36,417 bases of DNA from Evtepia sp. (GCA_020025735.1 JAHHRP010000003.1:1-36417), one strand, 5' to 3'; shown: positions 1 through 7,699, counted from the stretch's first letter. The notes: generated by a model not told the origin, from the letters alone. Program-made: numbers and translations.

Positions 1-436
1 GAATGGCTGCCGCCGCCGTCACCGGAGCTGTCCGACCTGGCAAGCCAGGGGCTGAAAGTACCCGCAGACCAAATTCTTCTGCCGCCAGCCGTTCTATCCC
101 ACCAGGAGCTGAAGCCAGATCCAACAGGAACGCCTTCGGTGTCACCCAACGCAGCCGCTGCCGATCCAAAACCAAGGCGGGGATGGTGTTGACAATGAGA
201 TCAAACCCTCCCAACTCACAGCCCAAATCCTCCAGTCGAACCGTCTCATTGCCATAGGCCGCAGCCCAGGCAAGATCTTCATAGGCTTTGGCAGCCACCG
301 TTACCTTGGCACCCAAGGCACCCATTCGATGTGCAGTCAACTTTCCCACCCTGCCAAAACCCAGGATCAGTACCCTGGCACTGTGTAAAGTAAAGGGGAG
401 TTTTTCCATGGCCACCTGCACTGCCCCCTCCGCAGT
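1..436 (-). CDS. dpsA: Dipicolinate synthase subunit A, C-terminal part (split gene, runs off the left edge)
   Basis: This is the C-terminal part of DpsA/SpoVFA, which with DpsB makes dipicolinic acid in the mother cell for the spore core. The open frame gives 145 residues from TAEGAVQVAMEKL to the window edge without a stop. It shows a Rossmann nucleotide-binding motif (VLILGFGRVGK), then NTIPALVLD, LLDLASAPGG and APGLPGRTAPVTA, all typical of the family. About 15-20 C-terminal residues should lie outside the window. There is no native start: upstream of 436 the frame enters unrelated DNA, and the missing N-terminal half is at 8399-8007 on the same strand. The first ATG inside the fragment is at 409. 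The family identity is sure; the claim that this is half of an interrupted gene is strongly supported by the exact in-frame join. Confidence 0.92.
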
Positions 437-439
437 GGG
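436..439. repeat. Left attachment junction (4-bp core TGGG)
   Basis: This is the left copy of the direct repeat at the element boundary. On its left lies dpsA codon ACT (Thr132 of the joined protein). On its right lies element DNA with the arm GACCGACAA at 457-465, 17 nt beyond the core. Serine recombinases exchange strands over a 2-bp core and need little homology, so a 4-bp repeat is enough. Symmetry of the arms puts the crossover dinucleotide at GG 438-439. The exact base is an inference. Confidence 0.75.
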
Positions 440-456
440 GAGCGCTGATGGGATCG

Positions 457-465
457 GACCGACAA
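457..465 (+). repeat. Left inner recombinase-binding arm GACCGACAA
   Basis: This 9-base sequence is repeated exactly, in inverted orientation, at 7990-7982 inside the right end of the element. In an excised circle the two copies would flank the TGGG core as TTGTCGGTC-N15-TGGG-N17-GACCGACAA. Both arms would then start 17 nt from the central GG. This fits the dyad arms of a serine integrase attP site. Binding is inferred. Confidence 0.65.
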
Positions 466-628
466 ACACGAAGCATTCACCCCACCCCTTTCTGCATACC
501 TTTCAAGAGGATACAAACCCAGCTGAAAGTGAGGCAGAGTATGACCACTGCAACAGGATCTCTCTCTTGCAACATCGCATTTCTGTGCACCTTACCCATC
601 CCCTATCTGATTTTCCCAGAGGTATCCC

Positions 629-2236
629 ATGCACTCTGACACGAAATATCCTCTTCGGGTAGCCGCCTACTGCCGGGTCTCTACGGACAAAGAGGATCAG
701 CTCAACTCCTTAGAAACGCAACGCGCTTTTTTCTCCCAATATATTCGCGAAAAAAACGACTGGGTGATGGCAGGGGTTTTTGCCGATGAGGGGCTCTCTG
801 GAACCTCCATCGCACAGCGCCCCCAGTTCCTCCACATGATCCAACTGGCCAAAGCTGGCCAGATCGACCTGATCCTCACCAAAGAAGTGTCCCGTTTCGC
901 CCGAAACACCGTGGATACCCTCTCCATCACCCGAACATTAAAGGAATTGGGCGTCGGAATCCGCTTCCTCAACGACGGCATTGACACCAGAGAAGAGGAT
1001 GGAGAGTTCCGCCTGACCATCATGGCCAGTGTCGCCCAAGAGGAATCCCGAAAAATCTCCCAGCGTACCCGATGGGGGCAGGCGCAGGCTATGAAGAGAG
1101 GCATCGTCTTTGGCAACAACTCCTTGTTAGGGTACCGGCTCTCTGATGGGCAGCTGACGGTGGTCCCTGAGCAGGCTGCGGTTGTGCGAGCGATATACCA
1201 CAACTTCCTAGTTGAACGCAAAGGCTCCCATGTGATCGCTCGTGAGCTGAATCAAGCGGGGATTCCTCCCCCCCTAGGCCCTGGGGGACTTTGGTCCTCC
1301 ACAGAGGTCCTGCGTATTCTGCGAAACGAAAAGTACACTGGGGATCTGCTCCAGCACAAGTATATCACCACCGATCACCTAACCCACCGAAAAGTCCCCA
1401 ACGACGGCAGCCAACCTCAGATGTTGCTGCGGAACCATCACGAGGCCATCATCAGCCAGGAGACTTTTCAAGCCGTCCAGGAAGAACTGACCCGCCGACG
1501 GGGACTGACCGCAGATGGCAAACGCTTTTCCGCTCGTCACTGGTATTCCGGCAAGGTGATTTGCGGCCTATGTGGTAAGACGTTCACCGTCAAAACCACC
1601 CGCCGGAAAAATGGAAACGTCTACCGGCGCTTTGTCTGTCGAGGCAGTGCCTCATCAGGCCGTGGTGCTGCCAACTGCCAAATCAAAGGGATCAGTGCTG
1701 CCTGGATTGAGACAGCTGCCTGTCACGTTCTAGGTCTTTTGCCGTTAAATCACAAAGAGATCATAGAAGAGGTCTTGTCTTCCCTAAAAGCGCTCCACAC
1801 CTCTGTTCGGAACATCCAGGAAGAATCCGAAACCCTCCGACAGGCCATCGCCCATCAAAACGCTCGCCGCGAACGCGCTTTAGATGCGTTCTTGGATCGC
1901 ACGATTTCTAAGGAAGAGTGGAAACAGCAGAACCAGCGATGCCAGGAGGAAAACCACCGGCTTCAGGCCAGACTGGACCAACTGAATGGTCAGACACAGC
2001 GCCTGGAGGCCAGCAGCCAGCAAAGACAGGAGATCCTGACTTTGTTGAAGGAAGAACTCTCTGGAGGGGGCTGTGTGCTGGATGAAGTGATTGAGTGTAT
2101 TACAGTCTTTCCCGACTGCCTTCAAGTCTACATTCGAGAACTCCCAGTCTTTTTCCAGCTTCACCTCGCTGCCCACGGCTCTGGTCGCAGCTATCAGGTC
2201 CAAGTAACAGAGTGTGTCTCCCTGCCCAGAAAATAG
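629..2236 (+). CDS. Large serine recombinase (site-specific, probable excisionase of the dpsA element)
   Basis: This 535-residue protein has the large serine recombinase layout. The resolvase domain is at about 10-155 with YCRVSTD (catalytic Ser18), DEGLSGTS at 53-60 and SRFARN at 88-93. The recombinase domain is at about 165-285. A zinc ribbon follows (Cys312, Cys315, Cys337, Cys350), then a long charged coiled coil (about 375-465). Length and order match SpoIVCA-type enzymes that cut skin elements out of sporulation genes. The ATG at 629 follows AGAGGT at suitable spacing. The gene starts 190 bp inside the left junction and points inward, as expected for an element's own recombinase. No sigma-A promoter is evident. 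A poor sigma-E-like pair (GCATTC 473-478, CATACCTT 495-502) is the only hint of sporulation control. The family is sure; the target is inferred from position. Confidence 0.93.
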   Translation: MHSDTKYPLRVAAYCRVSTDKEDQLNSLETQRAFFSQYIREKNDWVMAGVFADEGLSGTSIAQRPQFLHMIQLAKAGQIDLILTKEVSRFARNTVDTLSITRTLKELGVGIRFLNDGIDTREEDGEFRLTIMASVAQEESRKISQRTRWGQAQAMKRGIVFGNNSLLGYRLSDGQLTVVPEQAAVVRAIYHNFLVERKGSHVIARELNQAGIPPPLGPGGLWSSTEVLRILRNEKYTGDLLQHKYITTDHLTHRKVPNDGSQPQMLLRNHHEAIISQETFQAVQEELTRRRGLTADGKRFSARHWYSGKVICGLCGKTFTVKTTRRKNGNVYRRFVCRGSASSGRGAANCQIKGISAAWIETAACHVLGLLPLNHKEIIEEVLSSLKALHTSVRNIQEESETLRQAIAHQNARRERALDAFLDRTISKEEWKQQNQRCQEENHRLQARLDQLNGQTQRLEASSQQRQEILTLLKEELSGGGCVLDEVIECITVFPDCLQVYIRELPVFFQLHLAAHGSGRSYQVQVTECVSLPRK

Positions 2237-2328
2237 CGCCTCCTTGCTGGGGGCAAAAACATCCACTTTGTCCCATCTCCAGCCCCAGAATGTCCAGCGC
2301 CCTGATTGCACATGGTGGAGATAACGAA

Positions 2329-2356
2329 AGAGAAGGATTCCACAGAACCCTTCTCT
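2329..2356. terminator. Hairpin between convergent recombinase and bioA
   Basis: AGAGAAGG (2329-2336) pairs with CCTTCTCT (2349-2356) between the ends of the recombinase and bioA, which converge here. The flanks are only mildly T-rich on either strand, so termination strength is uncertain. It could serve both directions. Nothing else is seen in the 2237-2366 spacer. Confidence 0.5.
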
Positions 2357-2366
2357 CTTTGACCCA

Positions 2367-3566
2367 TTACCTTCTGAACCATTCCTTCATCGTGCATAAA
2401 ACCTGAACAAGTTCCTCTTCTTCAATCACATAAGGAACCATAGCATACATGATATTTAAAAATGGTCGGCTGAATACCCCTCGCGCATAGGCAAATGCCT
2501 GATATCCTTTTATCGTTTCGGCATCATACACTTCGATACATACGCAGCCGCCCATGATCCGTATTTCCTTGATGCGAGGATCAGAAAATCCTGCCAGTTC
2601 ACGGTATGTAATTTCTTCAATGCGACGGATGCGGGACATATCATCCTGACTCTCAAATAGTTCAATTGATTTTAATGCAACACTACATGCCAGCGCATTT
2701 CCCATAAAGGTAGGGCCATGCATCAGGGCATGGGCAGGATTCTCGTCATAAAATCCCTCATAGACCTTATGGTTGGCCACGGTGACAGCATGGCCAAGAT
2801 AGCCCCCTGTTAATGCCTTGCCAAGGACAAGAAGATCCGGTAAAACCAGATCCGCAACAAAGCGATTCCCAGTTCGCCCAAACCCTGTGGCAACCTCATC
2901 AAAAATCAGCAGCACACCGTATGTATCACAAAGCTCTCTAGCCCGTTTTAAAAAGGAAACGTCATACATCCGCATACCACCCGCTCCTTGCAGCAAAGGT
3001 TCCACAATAAAGCAGTTGAGGCGATCATGATACTCTGCAAACGCCTTTTCCAAGGCCCCTATTTTTGTGGGAATATGAAGGACGGATTTGCTTTTTCCAT
3101 ACGCATGCAGCACGAAGTGATAATCCTCATCATCACCTACCTCCATGGTTTTGAAGGTATCCCCATGGTAGGCATGTTCCAGCGCCAACACCATAGTGCG
3201 CTGGGTTTCTCCTCGATTCATGTAATATTGCAACGCAATTTTAAGTGCCACTTCTACGGCAACACTGCCGGAATCTGAAAAGAAGCAATAATCCAAGTCG
3301 CCGGGGAGCCAGTGTTGCAGTTTATCAGAAAGTTTTTCTACTGGTTCGTGGGTCAATCCCCCCAACATAACATGTGCAAACTTTTCAAGCTGTGTAGTAA
3401 TGGCCTCGTTCAAAACCGGATGCTGATAGCCATGAATCACACTCCACCAGGAAGCCATCGAGTCAATCAGCTTTTGATCTTGTGTATACAGATAAACCCC
3501 TTGTGCCTTTTCAATTTTATAGGGCGGTGTCATTGTCTTCATCTGCTGATACGGATACCAAATCAT
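2367..3566 (-). CDS. bioA: Adenosylmethionine-8-amino-7-oxononanoate aminotransferase
   Basis: BioA converts 8-amino-7-oxononanoate (KAPA) to 7,8-diaminononanoate using S-adenosylmethionine as amino donor, with PLP in the cytosol. The 399 residues are slightly shorter than the usual 420-450. Class III aminotransferase marks are present: SDSGSVAVEVALK (97-109), EHAYHGDT (130-137), IFDEVATGFGRTG (221-233) and LGKALTGG with the PLP lysine at Lys250. WYPYQQMK at the N-terminus and MASWWSVIHGYQHP (37-50) are typical of BioA rather than other omega-aminotransferases. It is the last gene of bioYBDA, 17 bp after bioD. No bioF, bioC, bioH or bioW is seen in the window, so the operon covers only KAPA to biotin. 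Base composition looks lower in GC than the window average. Confidence 0.95.
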   Translation of the reverse strand: MIWYPYQQMKTMTPPYKIEKAQGVYLYTQDQKLIDSMASWWSVIHGYQHPVLNEAITTQLEKFAHVMLGGLTHEPVEKLSDKLQHWLPGDLDYCFFSDSGSVAVEVALKIALQYYMNRGETQRTMVLALEHAYHGDTFKTMEVGDDEDYHFVLHAYGKSKSVLHIPTKIGALEKAFAEYHDRLNCFIVEPLLQGAGGMRMYDVSFLKRARELCDTYGVLLIFDEVATGFGRTGNRFVADLVLPDLLVLGKALTGGYLGHAVTVANHKVYEGFYDENPAHALMHGPTFMGNALACSVALKSIELFESQDDMSRIRRIEEITYRELAGFSDPRIKEIRIMGGCVCIEVYDAETIKGYQAFAYARGVFSRPFLNIMYAMVPYVIEEEELVQVLCTMKEWFRR

Positions 3567-3583
3567 CTCGACTCCTTCTTTCT

Positions 3584-4267
3584 CTATTCGTAAAGTGCCT
3601 CCAAAGCTTCCAACGGAAGTGTTAGATCCAGGTCTCCTTTTTTTACACAGGCAAGGACCTTCAACCCAGTCATAGCCTCACACATCAACTTGTTGTCTTC
3701 ATGAAGAATGTTGCCCGGTTCGTAGTGGTTGAAAAGAATCCCTTTTACCGGGATATGATGGTATTTCATATATTCCGCCGTAAGCACAACCGAATTGATC
3801 GTTCCAAGTCCCGCATCTGCAACCATCAAACAGTTCAGGCTGCGGGCACGAATAAAATCTTCTAGCTGGATGATCTGCTCATCAAACCGCAAAGGACAAA
3901 GGATTCCGCCAGAACCCTCTACGGTGACATAATCATAGTCCCTGCAAACCCGATCAAACGCTCGCAGCACGTTATCCAAAACAACAGGGTTTCCCTCGAT
4001 ACGAGATGCCAAATGTGGAGATACCGCCGTTTCATAGAGGTAAGGACACATTTCCTCCATTGGCTGCGCTATTCCAGAGATCGTTTTTACAAACAATGCG
4101 TCACCAGGAACCAAACTTCCATCCATACTGCGAACATTTCCACTCATTGCTGCCTTATAATAGGCAGCACTTTTCTGATTTTCCGCGACTTTTTTCAGGA
4201 TCAACCCCGTTATGTAAGTCTTTCCGATCTCTGTCCCTGTTCCGGTAATAAATAATTTTTTACTCAT
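3584..4267 (-). CDS. bioD: Dethiobiotin synthetase
   Basis: BioD closes the ureido ring of diaminononanoate with CO2 and ATP to give dethiobiotin. The 227-residue protein opens with the P-loop GTGTEIGKT (9-17; Lys16, Thr17). It has a substrate-site lysine in YYKAAMSG (Lys38) and EGSGG (117-121), as in the family. I chose the ATG at 4267, giving MSKKLFITGTGTE. It overlaps the bioB stop in ATGAGTAA, which suggests translational coupling. A longer version starting at TTG 4291 would only add residues from inside bioB. It sits between bioB and bioA in the operon. Confidence 0.95.
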   Translation of the reverse strand: MSKKLFITGTGTEIGKTYITGLILKKVAENQKSAAYYKAAMSGNVRSMDGSLVPGDALFVKTISGIAQPMEEMCPYLYETAVSPHLASRIEGNPVVLDNVLRAFDRVCRDYDYVTVEGSGGILCPLRFDEQIIQLEDFIRARSLNCLMVADAGLGTINSVVLTAEYMKYHHIPVKGILFNHYEPGNILHEDNKLMCEAMTGLKVLACVKKGDLDLTLPLEALEALYE

Positions 4268-5228
4268 GGCAAAGCTTTGCCTCATATCCAAGTTCTTTTA
4301 GCATCTGCATGTCCGCTTGGACAGAAATGCCTGCGGTTGTCAGCATATCACCGGAAATGGCAGCATTTGCACCAGACGTAAAACAACTTTTCCCCTTATC
4401 AGGGAGCAACCCCCTGCCGCCTGCAAGACGAATCGATGCAGAAGGAAGAATGAAGCGATACACAGCAACAATCCGCCGCATCTCTTCCTGTGTTAATTTT
4501 GCATGATGTTCAACGGGTGTCCCTGGAATAGGGTTCAGCAGATTGATTGGGACACTTTTGATCCCCAACTCCCGCAGGCTCAGCGCCAGATCAATCCGAT
4601 CTTCTATGGTTTCTCCAATCCCCATGATGCCGCCGCTGCACACAGAGAGTCCTGCTGTTTGCGCTGCACGAATGGTTGCCACTTTGTCCGCAAAGGTGTG
4701 TGTGGTGCAAATATTGGAAAAGTTCTTCTGAGAAGTTTCAAGATTGTTGTGTACTCTGGATGCTCCCGCTTCCTTCAACTTTCGGAACTGCGGTTCTTTG
4801 AGCAGTCCCAGTGAAACACAGACAAAAATTCCGACTTCTTCTTTTATTTTCCGAATGGCTTCACACACGTCATCCACTTCTGCATCAGACAGCCCCTTGC
4901 CGGAGGTCACGATAGAATAGCGCAGGATACCTTGTTCGCAGTTCCGTTTTGCATGGGCTACTATTTCCTCCGTGGACAACAGAGGATACGCTGGTGCATT
5001 GGTGTTATGATGGGAAGATTGCGTACAGAACTTACAATTTTCGGAACAGCGTCCACTCTTTGCGTTTATAATTGTGCAGATATCAAATTGATTTGCACAA
5101 AACTGTTTTCTAATTTTGTCAGCCTGTTCACAAAGCGCTTCTAGCGGTTGTGTGGAAAGAAACATTGCTTCTTGTTTACTCACCTGTGCGCCACGCAAAA
5201 CTTGATTGGTCAATTGTTCTAGATCCAT
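4260..5228 (-). CDS. bioB: Biotin synthase (radical SAM)
   Basis: BioB inserts sulfur into dethiobiotin to make biotin, using a SAM-cleaving [4Fe-4S] cluster and a sacrificial [2Fe-2S] cluster. The 322 residues carry the radical SAM motif CSENCKFC (Cys61, Cys65, Cys68). Downstream are YSIVTSGKG, FVCVSLG, VHNNLETS, VCSGGIMGIGET and SIRLAGGR, which supply the other cluster ligands (Cys residues and Arg) known in BioB. The start is ATG 5228, preceded by AAAGGAG. It lies inside the end of bioY (ATG-N4-TAG overlap), so the two are likely coupled. An upstream in-frame start at 5303 would lie wholly in bioY and is rejected. Confidence 0.97.
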   Translation of the reverse strand: MDLEQLTNQVLRGAQVSKQEAMFLSTQPLEALCEQADKIRKQFCANQFDICTIINAKSGRCSENCKFCTQSSHHNTNAPAYPLLSTEEIVAHAKRNCEQGILRYSIVTSGKGLSDAEVDDVCEAIRKIKEEVGIFVCVSLGLLKEPQFRKLKEAGASRVHNNLETSQKNFSNICTTHTFADKVATIRAAQTAGLSVCSGGIMGIGETIEDRIDLALSLRELGIKSVPINLLNPIPGTPVEHHAKLTQEEMRRIVAVYRFILPSASIRLAGGRGLLPDKGKSCFTSGANAAISGDMLTTAGISVQADMQMLKELGYEAKLCHE

Positions 5229-5794
5229 GATGTCTCCTTTGCCTTTTGCTTCTTTTGCACAATGGGAATCAATCGTTTCCCAAGAATGGCCCCCAGGATA
5301 CAAAGTGCAGCATCACCTGGTACAGCCAAAATAAAGCAGTACAGGAACAACGGCCATAACCCGATTGGATTGCCAAGGTAAAAATCACTAATTAGGGCAT
5401 AATAGACCATACCGAAAACATAGACAACTGCCAAGCCAGTGAAGTTTGCGATGAGCAAACGCCTGTAACTCAGATGGGTCCCGTGATTGGCAATGGTGCC
5501 TGTTACATACGCACCCACTGCAAATCCAATGAGGTATCCAAAGGTTGGTTTTAACACATACGCCAAGCCGCCGCCTTCGGTAAAGATCGGAAATCCCAAC
5601 AGTCCCATGGCGATGTAGACACCGACTGAAATGGCGCCGCGTTTTCCACCCAGCAGCAGTCCTGCCATCGTGGTAAATAAAAACTGCAAGGTAAATGGAA
5701 CAACTGGTACAGGAACTCGGATAAATGCGCCCACCGCGATCAGCGAAACGAAAAGCGAACATATCATCAAATTTTTTGTTTTCTCTGCTTCCAT
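5219..5794 (-). CDS. bioY: Biotin transporter BioY (ECF substrate-binding component)
   Basis: BioY is the membrane S component that binds biotin and works with an ECF energy module (EcfAA'T), which is not seen in this window. The 191-residue protein is very hydrophobic, with about six membrane segments. It has family features near the N-terminus (RVPVPVVPFTLQFLFTTMAGLLLG) and TEGGGLAYVLKPTFGYLIGF in the middle. The start ATG 5794 is preceded by AAAGGAGA about 10 nt upstream. It is the first gene of bioYBDA and is directly downstream of a BirA-type operator and a consensus promoter. The operon therefore joins uptake of biotin with late synthesis, both presumably shut off when biotin is plentiful. 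Confidence 0.95.
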   Translation of the reverse strand: MEAEKTKNLMICSLFVSLIAVGAFIRVPVPVVPFTLQFLFTTMAGLLLGGKRGAISVGVYIAMGLLGFPIFTEGGGLAYVLKPTFGYLIGFAVGAYVTGTIANHGTHLSYRRLLIANFTGLAVVYVFGMVYYALISDFYLGNPIGLWPLFLYCFILAVPGDAALCILGAILGKRLIPIVQKKQKAKETSWI

Positions 5795-5823
5795 GCGTTT
5801 CTACTCTCCTTTCTTTCAGAAGC

Positions 5824-5852
5824 AGTGTATCATGCAAGCCTTCTATTGTCAA
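5824..5852 (-). promoter_or_regulatory. Sigma-A promoter of bioYBDA
   Basis: On the minus strand the -35 is TTGACA (5852-5847), followed by 17 nt and the -10 TACACT (5829-5824). The -10 has an upstream TG for an extended -10 element. The -35 lies inside the left half of the BirA-type palindrome, so bound repressor would block RNA polymerase. The bioY start is about 30 nt downstream of the -10. Confidence 0.85.
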
Positions 5853-5877
5853 CCAAAATAAATAATTGGTTCACAAT
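5845..5877. promoter_or_regulatory. BirA-type biotin operator
   Basis: ATTGTCAACC (5845-5854) and GGTTCACAAT (5868-5877) form an inverted repeat with one mismatch and a 13-nt AT-rich spacer. The half-sites match the known BirA operator pattern (TTGTNAACC and GGTTNACAA). The spacer is a little shorter than the E. coli one. The site overlaps the -35 of bioYBDA, so biotin-loaded BirA should repress. The birA gene is not in the window. Confidence 0.85.
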
Positions 5878-6043
5878 TATCGTGCCGTTTCCAGGAAATC
5901 AATCTATCATCCAATCATTTTTCCCTCTTCTGTTGCGGATTTTACCTATAAATAGAAACATTTTGTCATTTTTATTTTTCCATTTTCTACTTTTTGTACG
6001 ATTTTTATGCAGGAAATTTGTCATTTTTTCTTCTGCCCCATGG

Positions 6044-6072
6044 TTGCTTTTCTCTGTACACCGTGCTATCCT
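6044..6072 (+). promoter_or_regulatory. Promoter of the glycine-riboswitch symporter transcript
   Basis: TTGCTT (6044-6049), a 17-nt spacer and TATCCT (6067-6072) resemble a sigma-A promoter. Transcription would start near 6079, giving a leader of about 240 nt that contains the riboswitch. The spacing is ideal and the hexamers are moderate. Confidence 0.55.
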
Positions 6073-6150
6073 AAGTGCCGAAGTACTGTACAATCGAATA
6101 GCGCCCGATGAAACCTTGAGAATCCCGTTGGGGAAACTGGAGGTGGAGGG

Positions 6151-6228
6151 ACCTCTGGAGAATCTCATTTTTGAGTGCCGAAGGTGCAAGGTGACATCAC
6201 CGAATCTCTCAGGCAAAAGGACAGAGCA
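6151..6228 (+). ncRNA. Glycine riboswitch (gcvT-type aptamer)
   Basis: The conserved glycine aptamer core is present: GCCGAAGGTGCAA (6178-6190), a GGTG-acat-CACC hairpin, then TCTCTCAGGCAAAAGGACAG (6205-6224). P1 can form between CTCTG (6153-6157) and CAGAG (6222-6226). Only one full aptamer is seen. The 6079-6150 stretch before it also has a GTGCCGAAG (6075-6083) and could hold a degenerate partner ('ghost') stem. A terminator follows at 6268-6298 and an AGCS symporter after it, so glycine probably controls transcription elongation. Whether it switches on or off cannot be read from the sequence; known glycine riboswitches on transporters are often off-switches. Confidence 0.93.
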
Positions 6229-6267
6229 GACCATCGTTGTAAAAGGATGGCTGTACGTTCGTCTCCA

Positions 6268-6298
6268 GAGCCGCCGAAATTGTTCGGTAGCTCTTTTT
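6268..6298 (+). terminator. Intrinsic terminator of the glycine riboswitch expression platform
   Basis: GAGC (6268-6271) and CCGAA (6274-6278) pair with TTCGG (6283-6287) and GCTC (6290-6293), followed directly by TTTTT. It lies between the aptamer and the ribosome binding site GGAGG (6310-6314) of the symporter, the place expected for a switchable terminator. Confidence 0.85.
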
Positions 6299-6322
6299 AT
6301 TTTACTTCTGGAGGCTTTCGCC

Positions 6323-7699
6323 ATGGAAACATTGCAAAACATCGTACAAACCATCAACTTCTACCTATCCGACTATATTCTCGTAATCCTTTTGGTTGGA
6401 ACCGGCCTCTTCTTCTCCATCCGAACCCGCTTTGTGCAGGTCCGCTGCTTCGGAGAGGGTATGCGCCGGGTATTCGGCGGCTTCTCTATGCGCGGCGGAA
6501 AGCAAAAGGGCGGCTTGAGTTCCTTCCAGGCTCTAACCACCGCCATCGCCGCTCAAGTCGGTACCGGAAATATCATCGGCTCTTGCAGCGCCATCCTGGT
6601 GGGTGGCCCTGGGGCAATCTTCTGGATGTGGATCATCGCCTTTTTCGGGATGGCCACCATCTATGCTGAGGCCGTATTGGCCCAGGAGACTCGCGTAGTC
6701 CATGAGGACGGTTCTGTGGACGGCGGTCCTGTCTATTACATCAAGCGGGCTTTCCGAGGCAAATTCGGCTCCTTCTTGGCTGGCTTCTTTGCCGTGGCCA
6801 TCACTTTGGCCTTGGGATTCATCGGCTGCATGGTCCAGTCCAACTCCATCGGGGAGACTTGCAGCAATGCCTTTGGCATCCCCGCCTGGATCATTGGCCT
6901 GCTGGTGGCTGCTGCTGCGGCCTTTGTCTTCTTGGGTGGTGTGCAGCGGGTAGCCTCTGTGACAGAAAAGCTTGTCCCCATCATGGCTGTTCTTTACCTG
7001 CTGGGCGGTTTGGTCCTGTTGCTTTTGCGTCTGCCTTATCTCCCAGAAACCTTCGGCATGATTTTCAAGTATGCCTTTTTCCCCAACGCTATCATCGGTG
7101 GTGGCATCGGTTACGCCATCAAGATTGCCATCAGCCAGGGTGTCAAGCGGGGGCTGTTCTCTAACGAAGCTGGGATGGGTTCCACTCCACATGCCCATGC
7201 CATGGCAAAGGTAGAAAAGCCCCATGACCAGGGTGTAGTGGCCATGGTGGGCGTCTTCATTGACACTTTCCTGGTTCTCACCATGACCGCTCTGGTGGTC
7301 ATCTCCACCCTCTACGCTGGGGATGGTCCTCTTGCTTCTGGGGCAGCTGAGGGAATCAGTCAGACCAACATGGCCCAACTGGCTTTCTCCAGTGTGTTTG
7401 GAAATGGCATTGGCAGTGTTTTTGTGGCCATCTGCCTGCTCTTCTTTGCTTTCTCCACCATCCTCAGCTGGAACTTCTTCGGCAAGGTCAATGTGGCCTA
7501 CCTCTTTGGCAAAAAGGCCACTGTGGTCTATTCCATCCTGGCGGTGGTCATGATCTTCCTGGGTTCCTGCCTGTCTAACGACTTTGTTTGGCAATTATCT
7601 GATTTGTTCAACCAGCTCATGGTCATCCCCAACGCCTTGGCGCTGCTGGCTTTGGCTCCTCTGGTCATTTCCTCCGCAAGAAGTGCAAAGCCTAAGTAA
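6323..7699 (+). CDS. AGCS-family sodium:alanine/glycine symporter
   Basis: This 458-residue membrane protein belongs to the alanine or glycine:cation symporter family. It has many hydrophobic segments, the motif QVGTGNIIG (78-86), then GPGAIFWMWIIAFFGMATIYAE and a GLFSNEAGMGSTPHAHA stretch, all typical of AGCS. It should import alanine or glycine with sodium. The glycine riboswitch upstream favours glycine as the physiological substrate. The ATG 6323 follows GGAGG with 8-nt spacing. The frame stays open upstream to 5825, but that part is riboswitch and AT-rich leader and is not protein-coding. It lies inside the dpsA element, divergent from bioYBDA. Confidence 0.94.
   Translation: METLQNIVQTINFYLSDYILVILLVGTGLFFSIRTRFVQVRCFGEGMRRVFGGFSMRGGKQKGGLSSFQALTTAIAAQVGTGNIIGSCSAILVGGPGAIFWMWIIAFFGMATIYAEAVLAQETRVVHEDGSVDGGPVYYIKRAFRGKFGSFLAGFFAVAITLALGFIGCMVQSNSIGETCSNAFGIPAWIIGLLVAAAAAFVFLGGVQRVASVTEKLVPIMAVLYLLGGLVLLLLRLPYLPETFGMIFKYAFFPNAIIGGGIGYAIKIAISQGVKRGLFSNEAGMGSTPHAHAMAKVEKPHDQGVVAMVGVFIDTFLVLTMTALVVISTLYAGDGPLASGAAEGISQTNMAQLAFSSVFGNGIGSVFVAICLLFFAFSTILSWNFFGKVNVAYLFGKKATVVYSILAVVMIFLGSCLSNDFVWQLSDLFNQLMVIPNALALLALAPLVISSARSAKPK

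Noticed and set aside
279..476. 65-codon minus-strand frame at the left junction
   Set aside because: It is out of frame with dpsA, which explains the DNA up to 436; the rest is the element edge.
5861..6043. Transposon or insertion sequence around the AT-rich spacer
   Set aside because: No transposase or terminal inverted repeat was found; the spacer is just the divergent regulatory region of bioYBDA and the symporter.
5825..6322. N-terminal extension of the symporter frame to 5825
   Set aside because: It spans the biotin operator, an AT-rich spacer and the glycine riboswitch; the true start has a good Shine-Dalgarno site at 6310-6314.
6533..7594. 353-codon open frame on the minus strand
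   Set aside because: It is antisense to the AGCS symporter, has a low-complexity His/Gly/Asp-rich translation and no start signals.
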